This document shows positions 1 to 6,725 of a stretch of 15,634 bases of DNA, one piece after another (position 1 is the stretch's first letter; the number at the start of each line of letters is the position of its first letter). The notes under the pieces were generated by a model. That model made no database searches. It worked only from the letters and a program-made list of their open reading frames with translations, and was not told where the DNA came from. The DNA lies in assembly GCA_016840285.1 (NCBI GenBank), contig JAEOSR010000109.1, positions 1 through 15,634 on the forward strand. The letters are read 5' to 3'. The stretch is from Candidatus Hodarchaeota archaeon. Its GTDB lineage: Archaea; Asgardarchaeota; Heimdallarchaeia; Hodarchaeales; Hodarchaeaceae. The position numbers were made by a program, and so were the translations under genes.

Positions 1-1
1 A

Positions 2-49
2 AATCCCGGTCGGCGCATCCTCCAAGTGAAGAAACTGATGTTCCAATGA
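2..49 (+). CDS. 3' end of an unidentified upstream gene
   Basis: One frame is open from the left edge of the window and ends in TGA at 47-49. The last 15 codons read NPGRRILQVKKLMFQ. Its stop overlaps the start codon of the next gene as ATGA (46-49), the usual signature of two translationally coupled genes in one operon. The fragment is too short to identify. The frame of the next gene is also open to the left edge, so this reading rests mainly on the ATGA overlap. Confidence 0.35.
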   Translation, partial: NPGRRILQVKKLMFQ

Positions 50-333
50 TAATACATCTAAAATTTTTAGGATCCTTGCAGTATGATTTGAAACAACAAC
101 AGTTATCCTATCAGATTTCTTCTGAGAGATCATTACGAGAAATCGTTTCAGAACTTACCCAGGATCCCCAATTCAAAGAGCTGAAGAGTTTCTTTTCTGA
201 GTCCATGGAGGCGAAACGGTCTCTCATAGTCTTCATCAATCAGCAAGAAATTTCTGTTCTGGATGGTATGAACACAAAGGTGAAAAGTGATGATACAATA
301 GCATTCATTCCCGTCATTCACGGAGGAACCTAG
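46..333 (+). CDS. MoaD/ThiS-like beta-grasp sulfur carrier or ubiquitin-like modifier
   Basis: A 95-residue protein with the size and ending of the MoaD/ThiS/SAMP beta-grasp family. Residues about 59-95 follow the MoaD pattern: a strand with FIN, a loop with LDG, then DDTIAFIPVIHGG. In this family the C-terminal diglycine is adenylated by an E1/MoeB-like enzyme. It then carries sulfur for molybdopterin or thiolation chemistry, or is joined to proteins as a small archaeal modifier. The chain ends HGGT, one residue past the diglycine, so that Thr would have to be removed before activation, or this paralogue is not activated. The ATG at 46 overlaps the stop of the preceding gene. The frame is open upstream, so an earlier start cannot be excluded. 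No E1, MoaE or JAMM protease gene is visible, so the role among family members is undecided. Confidence 0.7.
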   Translation: MIIHLKFLGSLQYDLKQQQLSYQISSERSLREIVSELTQDPQFKELKSFFSESMEAKRSLIVFINQQEISVLDGMNTKVKSDDTIAFIPVIHGGT

Positions 334-399
334 TTTCTTTGGCAAAAGAGTTACTAGGATTAGTCATAAAAGCCTACAAAAGAGTCAACTATTAGCAAC

Positions 400-410
400 C
401 CTTATAGATT
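400..410 (+). promoter_or_regulatory. Candidate TATA box for ornithine carbamoyltransferase
   Basis: An AT-rich cttatagatt motif is centred about 25 bases before the ATG at 429. At that distance archaeal transcription would start at or next to the start codon, giving a leaderless or very short-leader mRNA. Placed by eye only. Confidence 0.3.
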
Positions 411-428
411 ATTTTGAAGTGATAAGTC

Positions 429-1355
429 ATGACAATAAATATGAAAGGGAGATCCTTATTAACACTTAAAGATCTCTCCACCGAAGAAATTCGGTTTCTA
501 CTTGATGAAGCATTGGAATTTAAAGAAAACAGGTCACGAGTTGAGAAAGATCAGCCATTAAGAGGAAAAACATTAGGTATGATTTTTCAAAAACGATCTA
601 CCCGGACTCGCGTGTCGACAGAAACAGCAATGGTCGAGCTAGGGGGGCATGCATTGTTTTTAGGAAAAGATGATATTCAACTAGGAGTTAATGAATCATT
701 ATATGATACGGCCAAAGTTCTAGGTCGTATGGTATCTGGAATTCTTGCACGTGTTTTCGATCATACTGATGTAGAAATTCTTGCAGAACATTCAGGAGTT
801 CCTGTAATCAATGCACTTTCAGATCTGTTTCATCCTCTTCAAGGATTAGCAGATATTATGACAATCGAAGAGCATCTTGGGAGATTGGAAGGAGTAAACA
901 TCGCGTGGATTGGAGATGGTAATAATGTATGTCATTCTTTGATGATTTGTTCCATAAAAATGGGAATGAATATCTATATCGCAACACCTGAAGGATATGA
1001 ACCAGACCCTACAGTGTTAGAATACTGTAAGAATAATGCATCATCATCTGAACAAGTTAAATTGACATATGATCCTATAATGGTAGCGACAGATGCAAAT
1101 GTGGTAGTAACAGATACATTCGTTTCGATGGGTCAAGAAGCAGAGAAACAAGAGAAATTAAGGAAATTTAATGGTTTTCAAGTTAATAACCAGCTAGTTA
1201 AGCACTCTGCTAAAGATTTCATTTTTCTCCATTGTCTTCCTCGCCATAAAGAAGAGGTTACCGATGATGTAATCTATGGTGAGCACTCGGTCGTTTTCGA
1301 TGAGGCTGAGAATCGATTACATACAGTGGCTGCTGTATTGAAGAGTGTTCTATGA
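429..1355 (+). CDS. argF: Ornithine carbamoyltransferase
   Basis: The enzyme joins carbamoyl phosphate to ornithine to make citrulline in arginine synthesis, or runs in reverse in arginine breakdown; it is cytosolic. The 308 residues are full length. The carbamoyl-phosphate site STRTR is at 57-61, with HPLQ at 135-138. The ornithine-binding SMG loop is at 233-235, preceded by Asp229, and the catalytic HCLPRH motif is at 268-273. The SMG loop, with ornithine-type spacing around it, separates it from aspartate carbamoyltransferase. The start has a weak GTGAT-like purine stretch just upstream. No other arginine gene is nearby, so the pathway direction cannot be read from context. Confidence 0.95.
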   Translation: MTINMKGRSLLTLKDLSTEEIRFLLDEALEFKENRSRVEKDQPLRGKTLGMIFQKRSTRTRVSTETAMVELGGHALFLGKDDIQLGVNESLYDTAKVLGRMVSGILARVFDHTDVEILAEHSGVPVINALSDLFHPLQGLADIMTIEEHLGRLEGVNIAWIGDGNNVCHSLMICSIKMGMNIYIATPEGYEPDPTVLEYCKNNASSSEQVKLTYDPIMVATDANVVVTDTFVSMGQEAEKQEKLRKFNGFQVNNQLVKHSAKDFIFLHCLPRHKEEVTDDVIYGEHSVVFDEAENRLHTVAAVLKSVL

Positions 1356-1444
1356 GCTTCATAATATAAATCTACTTGTCTTAGGAGAAATTATTTAAAT
1401 AATTGAAAATAATTTAACGGTTGATAAAAATTGATAGAATTACT

Positions 1445-1448
1445 GAGG
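1445..1448 (+). promoter_or_regulatory. Shine-Dalgarno GAGG fixing a GTG start
   Basis: GAGG is followed by exactly eight bases and then GTG at 1457. The alternative in-frame TTG at 1421 has no such motif. The same GAGG-N8 arrangement occurs before the histone, the 12671 gene and hypB. Confidence 0.55.
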
Positions 1449-1456
1449 CTGAATAT

Positions 1457-1963
1457 GTGGTTATAACCCCTATTTGTAACTTTTGCGCTAAGACTGGAGT
1501 ATTATGTAAAAAATGTAAACTAAAACTTCGGAAAAAGAGAATCACTCAACTAGATGTCGATGTTTCTATTGCTTTCGCAAAAGCTGAACAACGATTTCCA
1601 AAACAACTTCAAAATGTAACCCTGGATCGTGCACAACAATTAAACCGTTCCATTGTGCTTTTAACACGGAATGGTTATAATATTCTAGAAAACGAAGAGC
1701 TAAAACAATTTATCGAAGACAATATCAGAAGCCCAATTGAGATCGTTGAAAGAAAGTCTGATACCCGAAAAACTTTTGCAGATTTCTTCGCTCCACTCGA
1801 TATTCTCGAAATTGACCAAATTTTTGCTCCCCCTGAGGGTGACATTGAATTAAAGATTACTTTACGAGGAGATCCTGAGTTGCTTAGATTTCCCTTGGAT
1901 CAACTGAAACAGATTGCTGAGATGATATCAAAGAACCCCGTACGCTTGGAAATTCAAAGCTAA
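1457..1963 (+). CDS. Zinc-finger NusA-like archaeal transcription factor (putative)
   Basis: From the GTG at 1457 the product is 168 residues. It opens with a four-cysteine knuckle, CNFC then CKKC after a six-residue spacer, followed by a basic stretch and a segment RITQLDVDVS. This N-terminal plan, PICxxC then LCxxC with LDVxxS downstream, matches a family of archaeal proteins annotated as NusA-like or KH-domain transcription elongation factors. The central part (TRNGYNILENEELKQF) sits where the KH domain would be, but the GxxG loop is not clear, so RNA binding may be weakened. The C-terminal part contains LKITLRGDPELL and ends in VRLEIQS, as in the family. A longer start at TTG 1421 would add 12 residues. 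It follows argF at about 100 bases on the same strand and converges with the membrane-protein gene at 1975. Confidence 0.6.
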   Translation: MVITPICNFCAKTGVLCKKCKLKLRKKRITQLDVDVSIAFAKAEQRFPKQLQNVTLDRAQQLNRSIVLLTRNGYNILENEELKQFIEDNIRSPIEIVERKSDTRKTFADFFAPLDILEIDQIFAPPEGDIELKITLRGDPELLRFPLDQLKQIAEMISKNPVRLEIQS

Positions 1964-1974
1964 AAAAGTTTACC

Positions 1975-2601
1975 TTACCCTCCCAGCAAAAATGCAATTA
2001 TTCCCCCGATCGATAATCCAAAGAATTGAAGAATCCCTTGTACAATACAGAGAATTCCAACACTTAAAGAAATTATGGGGGATGATAGAACTTCCGCAAT
2101 AAGAAGGTAAAGGTCTTCAATTAACTTTATTGAAAGATAAATTGCTATAAAGATAACAATAAACACTATAGCTAGTAACTGAACTGATTCAGCTCCTAGT
2201 AAAACTAATAATCCTGCTCCCAGAAAACCAATTGCTAGAGAAATAAACGCACCAAATCTAAAATCTTTGATGGGCCGTAGAATTAAGACAAGACCAAGGA
2301 TTCCTAAACAAGCAACTGCAAACAAATCAAAAGCAGGATATTCATCAATAAATTCAAGCCCAGGATCCCCCATCGTGGACCATAAGAGTAGTCCAGCACC
2401 TATTGTTATTAATGCAAGAATACCTACTGGAAATCCTACTAAGGATAATTTATCCACATAATTAGACATATCATCAGAACTTACGCCAGCTAAACGTACC
2501 AATAGCCACGATGCCGCCAATAGGCCGCCTAAAATCAGAATGAGAAAACTCCAAAAAACAAGATTATGTAATAAGTTTTGAATAATATCAACAGCTGCCA
2601 T
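1975..2601 (-). CDS. Predicted six-helix membrane protein, function unknown
   Basis: A 208-residue, highly hydrophobic protein with about six predicted membrane helices, near residues 13-37, 52-74, 90-108, 115-136, 139-165 and 175-205. Loops are short. The only polar stretches are around SSDDMSNYVDK (about 41-51) and GDPGLEFIDEY (about 77-87). I recognise no enzyme or transporter motif. The second half of archaeal DUF373 proteins is similarly membrane-embedded, but the soluble N-terminal domain of that family is absent, so I do not assign it. The start is ATG, with a weak AGGT ten bases upstream. It lies downstream of the M50 protease on the same strand, about 255 bases apart, so a shared transcript is possible but not evident. 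Confidence 0.75.
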   Translation of the reverse strand: MAAVDIIQNLLHNLVFWSFLILILGGLLAASWLLVRLAGVSSDDMSNYVDKLSLVGFPVGILALITIGAGLLLWSTMGDPGLEFIDEYPAFDLFAVACLGILGLVLILRPIKDFRFGAFISLAIGFLGAGLLVLLGAESVQLLAIVFIVIFIAIYLSIKLIEDLYLLIAEVLSSPIISLSVGILCIVQGILQFFGLSIGGIIAFLLGG

Positions 2602-2856
2602 TTGAATCCATACCTAAGTATTCATTCTTTAAAAATTATCATTCCCAAATAGATTAATTAATCCTTCTTTTATTATTCATTGTGTATCGGTATTTCAAAT
2701 CTGTGAATTAATCTAAATATCATAAAAGGGGGTATCCTTGGATATTTTCTTAACAAATAGATGTTTAGATCTGAATAAATTAAAGTAGAAATGAAACCTG
2801 CTTTGAAAAAGAAGTAATAACTATTTTAACTTTTTACAATTTTGAATTAGGGCATT

Positions 2857-4050
2857 CTAGAGTTTTGGCCAACCCATAAAAAACAAAGAAAGGAGTATAT
2901 TTATTCCCAGTACTCCTAATGAAAAATATCGAATCCATGGTAAATAATTACTGAATTTAGGTCCTAAAAAGGCCGTTAACAGCTTATCTCCATCCAAAAA
3001 GGGGATTGGTAATAGATTTATCATAGCTAACATGAGATTTAACATAAAAACATATAAGATGGTGTTGAGTACCCAATAGGGTATTAAATTTACTAAGGGT
3101 GACGGTTTAAAGAATCGTGATTTAAAGTATTGCCACGTACGAATTCCGATAAATCCTTTGCTATCATCATCTTCTCGGGGGACCGTTTCAAGGGTGATAG
3201 GCTTTCTATTATTAGCAAAATGGAAAGTGAGATTCTGATATGGGGAAATTGATGAATTAGCGTATTGTTGAAAATCAGCTGCAGATGAAATTGTTTTATA
3301 ACCATTGGATGAATTTATTGCAATAATAGCATATCCTGCTTTTATATCTGCTTGAGCTGCTGGATTTTCAGGAACTGTATCTATTATTAAGGCTCCACTT
3401 GCCTCAGTATGATAAAGAGGTGTTATTAATAGGGTAAATCCAAATGGGAGAATTAAGATTAACATGAAAATGCCTGCCACAGCCATATTAGCCAATGCGC
3501 CAGCTGCCATGATTCGTACTTTAGATCGACGAGATTTTTGGTTGAAAACTTTTTCGTCAGGCTCAACAAAGGCTCCGAAGAGAACTAAAAATATGAAGAT
3601 TCCTGTGCTTTTCAAATCAACCTCCTCAACACGAGCGGCAATCCCATGGGCAAATTCATGGACTATGGCTCCGATCATTATAGCTACTATGAAATATGGG
3701 AGACTTTGAAAAGAGATGGTTATTCCTGGAATCACAGGAGTCACAGCAATTGCAGAGCTCGTCCCTTCAGCAGTTGGCAGGAAAAACAAAGGAATATTGA
3801 TAGTGAAGAAAGCTAAACCAACAATAAGAATTCCTAATCCAGAAATCACTCCAATATCCCAGAAAAATTTCCAAATAATTTGTCCTCTTCCAGCAAGACG
3901 ATCGATAAGATGATTCAATCTTTTTGTACGGTAAAATGCATATCCTAAACCGATTTCGGGATTTTTAACCTCAAACCAATGGATTCGAGCAATGGCGTTT
4001 AAAGAAATCCAACTAAATCCGACAATGACTAAGAAAATAAATGGGTCCAT
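2857..4050 (-). CDS. M50 family membrane metalloprotease (site-2 protease-like)
   Basis: An intramembrane zinc protease of 397 residues. The zinc-binding HEFAHG is at 131-136, inside a hydrophobic helix. The second active-site element, NLLPIPFLDGDKLL, is at 345-358, where Asp353 is the expected third zinc ligand. Between them residues about 215-310 form a PDZ-like domain (AGYAIIAINSSNG and following). Hydrophobic segments lie near 1-20, 66-92, 118-140, 150-162, 183-211, 325-350 and 372-392. In the family these enzymes cut transmembrane segments, often releasing regulators or clearing remnant signal peptides; the substrate here is unknown. All catalytic residues are present, so it looks functional. 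The start is ATG at 4050; no strong ribosome-binding site is visible. Confidence 0.93.
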   Translation of the reverse strand: MDPFIFLVIVGFSWISLNAIARIHWFEVKNPEIGLGYAFYRTKRLNHLIDRLAGRGQIIWKFFWDIGVISGLGILIVGLAFFTINIPLFFLPTAEGTSSAIAVTPVIPGITISFQSLPYFIVAIMIGAIVHEFAHGIAARVEEVDLKSTGIFIFLVLFGAFVEPDEKVFNQKSRRSKVRIMAAGALANMAVAGIFMLILILPFGFTLLITPLYHTEASGALIIDTVPENPAAQADIKAGYAIIAINSSNGYKTISSAADFQQYANSSISPYQNLTFHFANNRKPITLETVPREDDDSKGFIGIRTWQYFKSRFFKPSPLVNLIPYWVLNTILYVFMLNLMLAMINLLPIPFLDGDKLLTAFLGPKFSNYLPWIRYFSLGVLGINILLSLFFMGWPKL

Positions 4051-4138
4051 CGTTTTTTCCGTCTTACTTGGTAATAATCAAAATAAAGCGCTTTGTAACC
4101 AGTCGATTCAGGTTTTTGATGTATCTGTCAGCAAATGA

Positions 4139-4187
4139 CCATGTTTTTTGCATGGCACTTGTTTTTGTTAGCATAATTCTTGCTAAA
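4139..4187. other. Two short hairpins beside the insertion element
   Basis: A five-base stem, ccatg/catgg (4139-4143 with 4151-4155), encloses a T-rich loop. A six-base stem, ttagca/tgctaa (4169-4174 with 4182-4187), is followed on the plus strand by a T6 run. No plus-strand gene ends here, so an ordinary terminator role is not supported. They lie just outside the left end of the dead IS605-family element and could belong to it. Confidence 0.3.
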
Positions 4188-4227
4188 AGATTTTTTGTTT
4201 AAAGGAAAGATTTGTGTTTCTCATGAC

Positions 4228-4243
4228 TGAATTTGTCCGACAA
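4228..4243 (+). repeat. Left end repeat of the insertion element
   Basis: Reads tgaatttgtccgacaa inward. It includes the interrupted palindrome ttgtc-c-gacaa and matches the right end (5580-5595, read on the minus strand) at 15 of 16 positions. Confidence 0.65.
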
Positions 4244-4246
4244 CTC

Positions 4247-5509
4247 TTAAAAAGAGTTTGGAACAGGATGAGCCACATATCCACTATCCGGAGAGAACAC
4301 GCTTAAGGAAGAAACGGGTTTTCGAGGGACTACTTGGGAGGAGGGAAGGGAAGTTAAATAGCGATGTAAGATATTACGTGCATCATTAAAATCAGCATTC
4401 ATACGCTCTCCAGAGGTCTTACAAACATATAAACCTCGGCTACGACGATTCTGCGAAGCAATTGTACCACAAAAACTACAACATTGCGAAGTATAAGCCT
4501 CATTAACACGGATAACAGTGATTCCAACGCGATTGGCTTTGTATTCCAACATCTGGACGAATTTCAGAAATGGAATTTGTACAAAATTTTGGCTATTCCT
4601 TTTACCTAGCCGACAATGTTGTTTCCAATGGTGATTATAGCCCACTACAATGGTACCAATGTGGTTGGTAAAGCAGTGTGAAATGAGTAATCGAGAGGTT
4701 TTATGGAGAAAATCTGTAAGCTTATTTGCACGATGACGACCTAGTCACAATATCCGGGAGGAGTTTGCTGGATGGTTATGGGGAGCCGCAAGGGTCTTAT
4801 ATTTCGCTAATTGTTTGTTATACCATTGATTGAGGGATTTGACAACCCCGTCTTTGACGAGTAAACCGTCTGACGAAGTTACGAGGTTGTTCACTCCCAG
4901 ATCAAGACCAATAACCTTTGAAAAGGTTCGTGGGCATATCTTGGGCACTGATTCGACTTCATAGATCAGTTCTAACACGAATCGGTCATAAAACGGGACA
5001 AGCCGCGCACTAATGGAGGTGTTATCAGTAAACGGAAATGTACCCACTGGAATCTGCGGAAATCCTCGCTGTAACATATTTTTGGGAAAGAGGATTGTTG
5101 ACCCACGAATGCGCACCCGAGGCTTTGGAAAACTGATGATATGCATCGTATTTCTTGGTTTTTAGCCTGGAGGACGGGGTCATGCCTGAAATTTGTCAGG
5201 CTCCTTGTGCCAAGCTTTCAAGGCATTAAAGAAACTCCTCCAGACCTGCTCCACCTGTCTTAGTACCTGTTGGGGAATGTAGCTATCTGATAATTCTTTT
5301 AATGCTAAATATACGAATTCGGTTTTGAGTTGATGATAAAGGGAAGTGTACTGAAGCCATTTCCCAGTTGTAAAGAATTCCTGTCGAACTAAGTAAGTAG
5401 CTTTATTTTATAAGTTCTTTGAGCGTATGCATAGATCCTGGAATAATTGACTGGTTGTATATTGTATTCGAAAAGCTTGGAGTGTTTTTTGACTAGTTTT
5501 GGTCTGCAT
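4247..5509 (-). pseudogene. tnpB: Dead TnpB (IS605 OrfB, RNA-guided nuclease family), four in-frame stops
   Basis: Read in one frame from ATG at 5509, the whole 420-codon TnpB can be followed with no frameshift. It is interrupted by TAA at codon 34 (5408-5410), TGA at codon 110 (5180-5182), TAA at codon 116 (5162-5164) and TGA at codon 255 (4745-4747). Surviving family features are NKATYLVRQEF after the first stop, the PRPP context around stops two and three, the RuvC-I motif GLDLGVNN with Asp203, GYNHHWKQ and GKRNSQNFVQIPF, and NADFNDARNI with Asp373. The RuvC-II strand reads IVVGYN, without the usual Glu. Glu337 in VNEAYTSQ may be the relocated catalytic Glu described for a subset of TnpB/Fanzor proteins. 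The zinc ribbon keeps Cys344, Cys347 and Cys363; the fourth ligand is Ser366, which also occurs in this TnpB branch. In life it would cut DNA guided by an RNA from the element's end. No intact copy is in the window. Confidence 0.9.
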
Positions 5510-5579
5510 CGTTCATGTTTTTGATTCCTCTCATCCTTTATAAGTTCGAGAGAGAGGTTCTTGAATATGAGCTCCTCAC

Positions 5580-5595
5580 TTGTCGGACAAAATCA
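5580..5595 (-). repeat. Right end repeat of the insertion element
   Basis: The plus strand reads ttgtcggacaaaatca, the inverted partner of 4228-4243 with one mismatch. The core ttgtc-g-gacaa is itself an interrupted palindrome. It lies about 70 bases upstream of the tnpB start. Confidence 0.65.
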
Positions 5596-5759
5596 ACCAT
5601 GTAAAACAAATCACCGATAAGCTTATAACTATCTCTCTCTAAGATAATCGTTGGAAGGATCCAATGATGGCTCTAGCCCTCCCGATAAGGCCCAAAATAT
5701 ATTTATTTTAGTCTTAAATGATGAAGATCTTGAGTTCCGAGGTGTCCTTCCGTTAAAAA

Positions 5760-6227
5760 TCAGATCACACTTTTTTCGTGTTCTTCCTTCCTTAATTTAG
5801 TACTAGTTTCTAGAGTCCCGTCAGCACGGATAACACGGGGAATGACAATAATGGTGAGCTTTGATTTTCCTTTTGAGACACGTAAACGATTAATAGTATT
5901 TGCTCCAGAACATGTTTCTTGAGACACAACTAGAGCACTTAGCATCGCATCACTGGCTAACTTTCGATCCATCCCAGGACTATTTATGCTGGTTATTCGG
6001 CATTGGGTATCCCGCTTCAGTAGAAAGCATTTTACTGATTCTTGACGAATTTGAAAACTTTGGATAATTTTGTGGTACATTTTGCGGATACTATTCAAAT
6101 AACTTGAGCTAATCAATCCAATATGAACATATTGTCCGTAATGTGCAGCAATATCGAGAAATAGCTTGTGTCCCATATGTAGACGATCAAATGTTCCACC
6201 TAGTCCAACATTCTCAAATTGTTTCAA
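5760..6227 (-). CDS. coaD: Archaeal phosphopantetheine adenylyltransferase
   Basis: This nucleotidyltransferase moves AMP from ATP onto 4'-phosphopantetheine to form dephospho-CoA, the next-to-last step of coenzyme A synthesis. The 155 residues are normal for the archaeal (COG1019-type) enzyme. The N-terminal GGTFDRLHMGH (10-20) carries the HxGH signature that binds ATP phosphates. Residues 93-114 (DAMLSALVVSQETCSGANTINR) match the family's DAIVVSEET segment, and TSTKLR (141-146) is the counterpart of the ISSTRIR ATP-binding motif. It starts with TTG at 6227; no in-frame ATG lies just upstream, and a GGAG sits eight bases before it. It stands alone between the dead insertion element and dnaG. 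Confidence 0.9.
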   Translation of the reverse strand: MKQFENVGLGGTFDRLHMGHKLFLDIAAHYGQYVHIGLISSSYLNSIRKMYHKIIQSFQIRQESVKCFLLKRDTQCRITSINSPGMDRKLASDAMLSALVVSQETCSGANTINRLRVSKGKSKLTIIVIPRVIRADGTLETSTKLRKEEHEKSVI

Positions 6228-6235
6228 ATAATTAT

Positions 6236-6239
6236 CTCC
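6236..6239 (-). promoter_or_regulatory. Shine-Dalgarno GGAG fixing the TTG start of coaD
   Basis: On the minus strand GGAG is followed by eight bases and the TTG at 6227. This supports the non-ATG start, which also falls where family members begin. Confidence 0.55.
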
Positions 6240-6420
6240 ATGAATAAGTTCATAGGCGTTCTGACTTTTAAGAAAGGAAAAATTTTTGAATTAAATGAAC
6301 ATTGTTTTACCAGCCGTGAAGGAAAAAATTCTGCTTTTCGAGGACCTGAGGATTTTAATGAATCATGGTGCAAAAAAGCAGAGAAATCCAGAGCTTTTCA
6401 ATCCGATAAGATTAGGAGAC

Positions 6421-6547
6421 GGGCTCTCGCACGAGACTGGGTGTGTCACCCAACGATGAGCGTAGGGTTAACCCTTCTAACCAACAGGATGAATCGGATC
6501 GTTAAAGCCCTTCACAAGAGAATTCGGCTGAATAAGGCCTAATGGCT
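6421..6547 (+). ncRNA. Possible structured RNA, family not recognised
   Basis: Within a GC-rich island, gggct (6421-6425) can pair with agccc (6506-6510). Inside this, aacgat (6452-6457) pairs with atcgtt (6498-6503). A six-base hairpin tgggtg/caccca (6438-6443 with 6447-6452) and a perfect 12-base palindrome agggttaaccct (6464-6475) also fall inside. GC-rich islands in AT-rich archaeal genomes are often RNA genes. I tested it by eye against RNase P RNA, SRP RNA, 5S and tRNA. It lacks the RNase P CR-I signature, the SRP helix 8 motif and a tRNA T-loop, so no family is given. Strand is a guess. Confidence 0.25.
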
Positions 6548-6725
6548 GACCGTGTGGCTGAGAGTTAGTGTCTAGGGCTACAGATCCTTTATTTTTTATG
6601 GATCCAATTCATGAGAAAGAAAAACAGCAAAGGGAAATGAGATAGAATAAATTCTCATTCATTACTATAAAAGTTAAAAGAAAGTGCAGGCGTCCTGCTA
6701 GTCCTGCACAAAAAGAAACTGGAGA

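Larger units (their letters stand above)
4228..5595 (-). mobile_element. Degenerate IS605-family (tnpB-only) insertion element
   Basis: About 1.37 kb bounded by near-identical 16-base sequences in inverted orientation (4228-4243 and 5580-5595, 15 of 16 matching). It contains a single tnpB reading frame on the minus strand. No TnpA Y1 transposase is present, so it would have been mobilised in trans. A seven-base-stem hairpin (4242-4258) overlaps the tnpB stop codon just inside the left end, as expected for an IS605-type right-end structure. In active relatives the guide RNA is transcribed from this 3' end of tnpB. It sits between the M50 protease and coaD genes. Exact boundaries are inferred from the repeats, not from a known empty site. 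Confidence 0.7.
6228..6725. other. Long gap with a GC-rich, potentially structured stretch
   Basis: These 498 bases carry no convincing gene. An open frame on the plus strand (6219-6542) has no recognisable family and an unconvincing composition. From about 6415 to 6560 the sequence becomes clearly richer in G and C than the surroundings and contains nested complementary segments, described separately. The remainder (6560-6725) is AT-rich, with a T-rich run near 6587-6598 and a possible ggatcc-flanked hairpin around it. Both neighbouring genes read leftward, so this is upstream of coaD and downstream of dnaG. Confidence 0.5.

Noticed and set aside
4247..5146. Two separate small TnpB genes
   Set aside because: Both pieces, and the sequence upstream to 5509, are in one frame separated only by stop codons, so this is one gene in decay.
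4247..5509. Stop-codon reassignment or readthrough explaining the TnpB stops
   Set aside because: Intact neighbours terminate at TAA, TAG and TGA in the expected places, and the element has no working partner genes.
6219..6542. Plus-strand open frame of 107 codons in the coaD-dnaG gap
   Set aside because: It overlaps the coaD start, has no family resemblance and no ribosome-binding site, and runs through the GC-rich structured stretch.
6240..6600. RNase P RNA
   Set aside because: A segment like gtgcaaaaaagcagagaaa recalls one conserved region, but the nearly universal CR-I sequence gaggaaagtcc is not present and no P4 partner was found.
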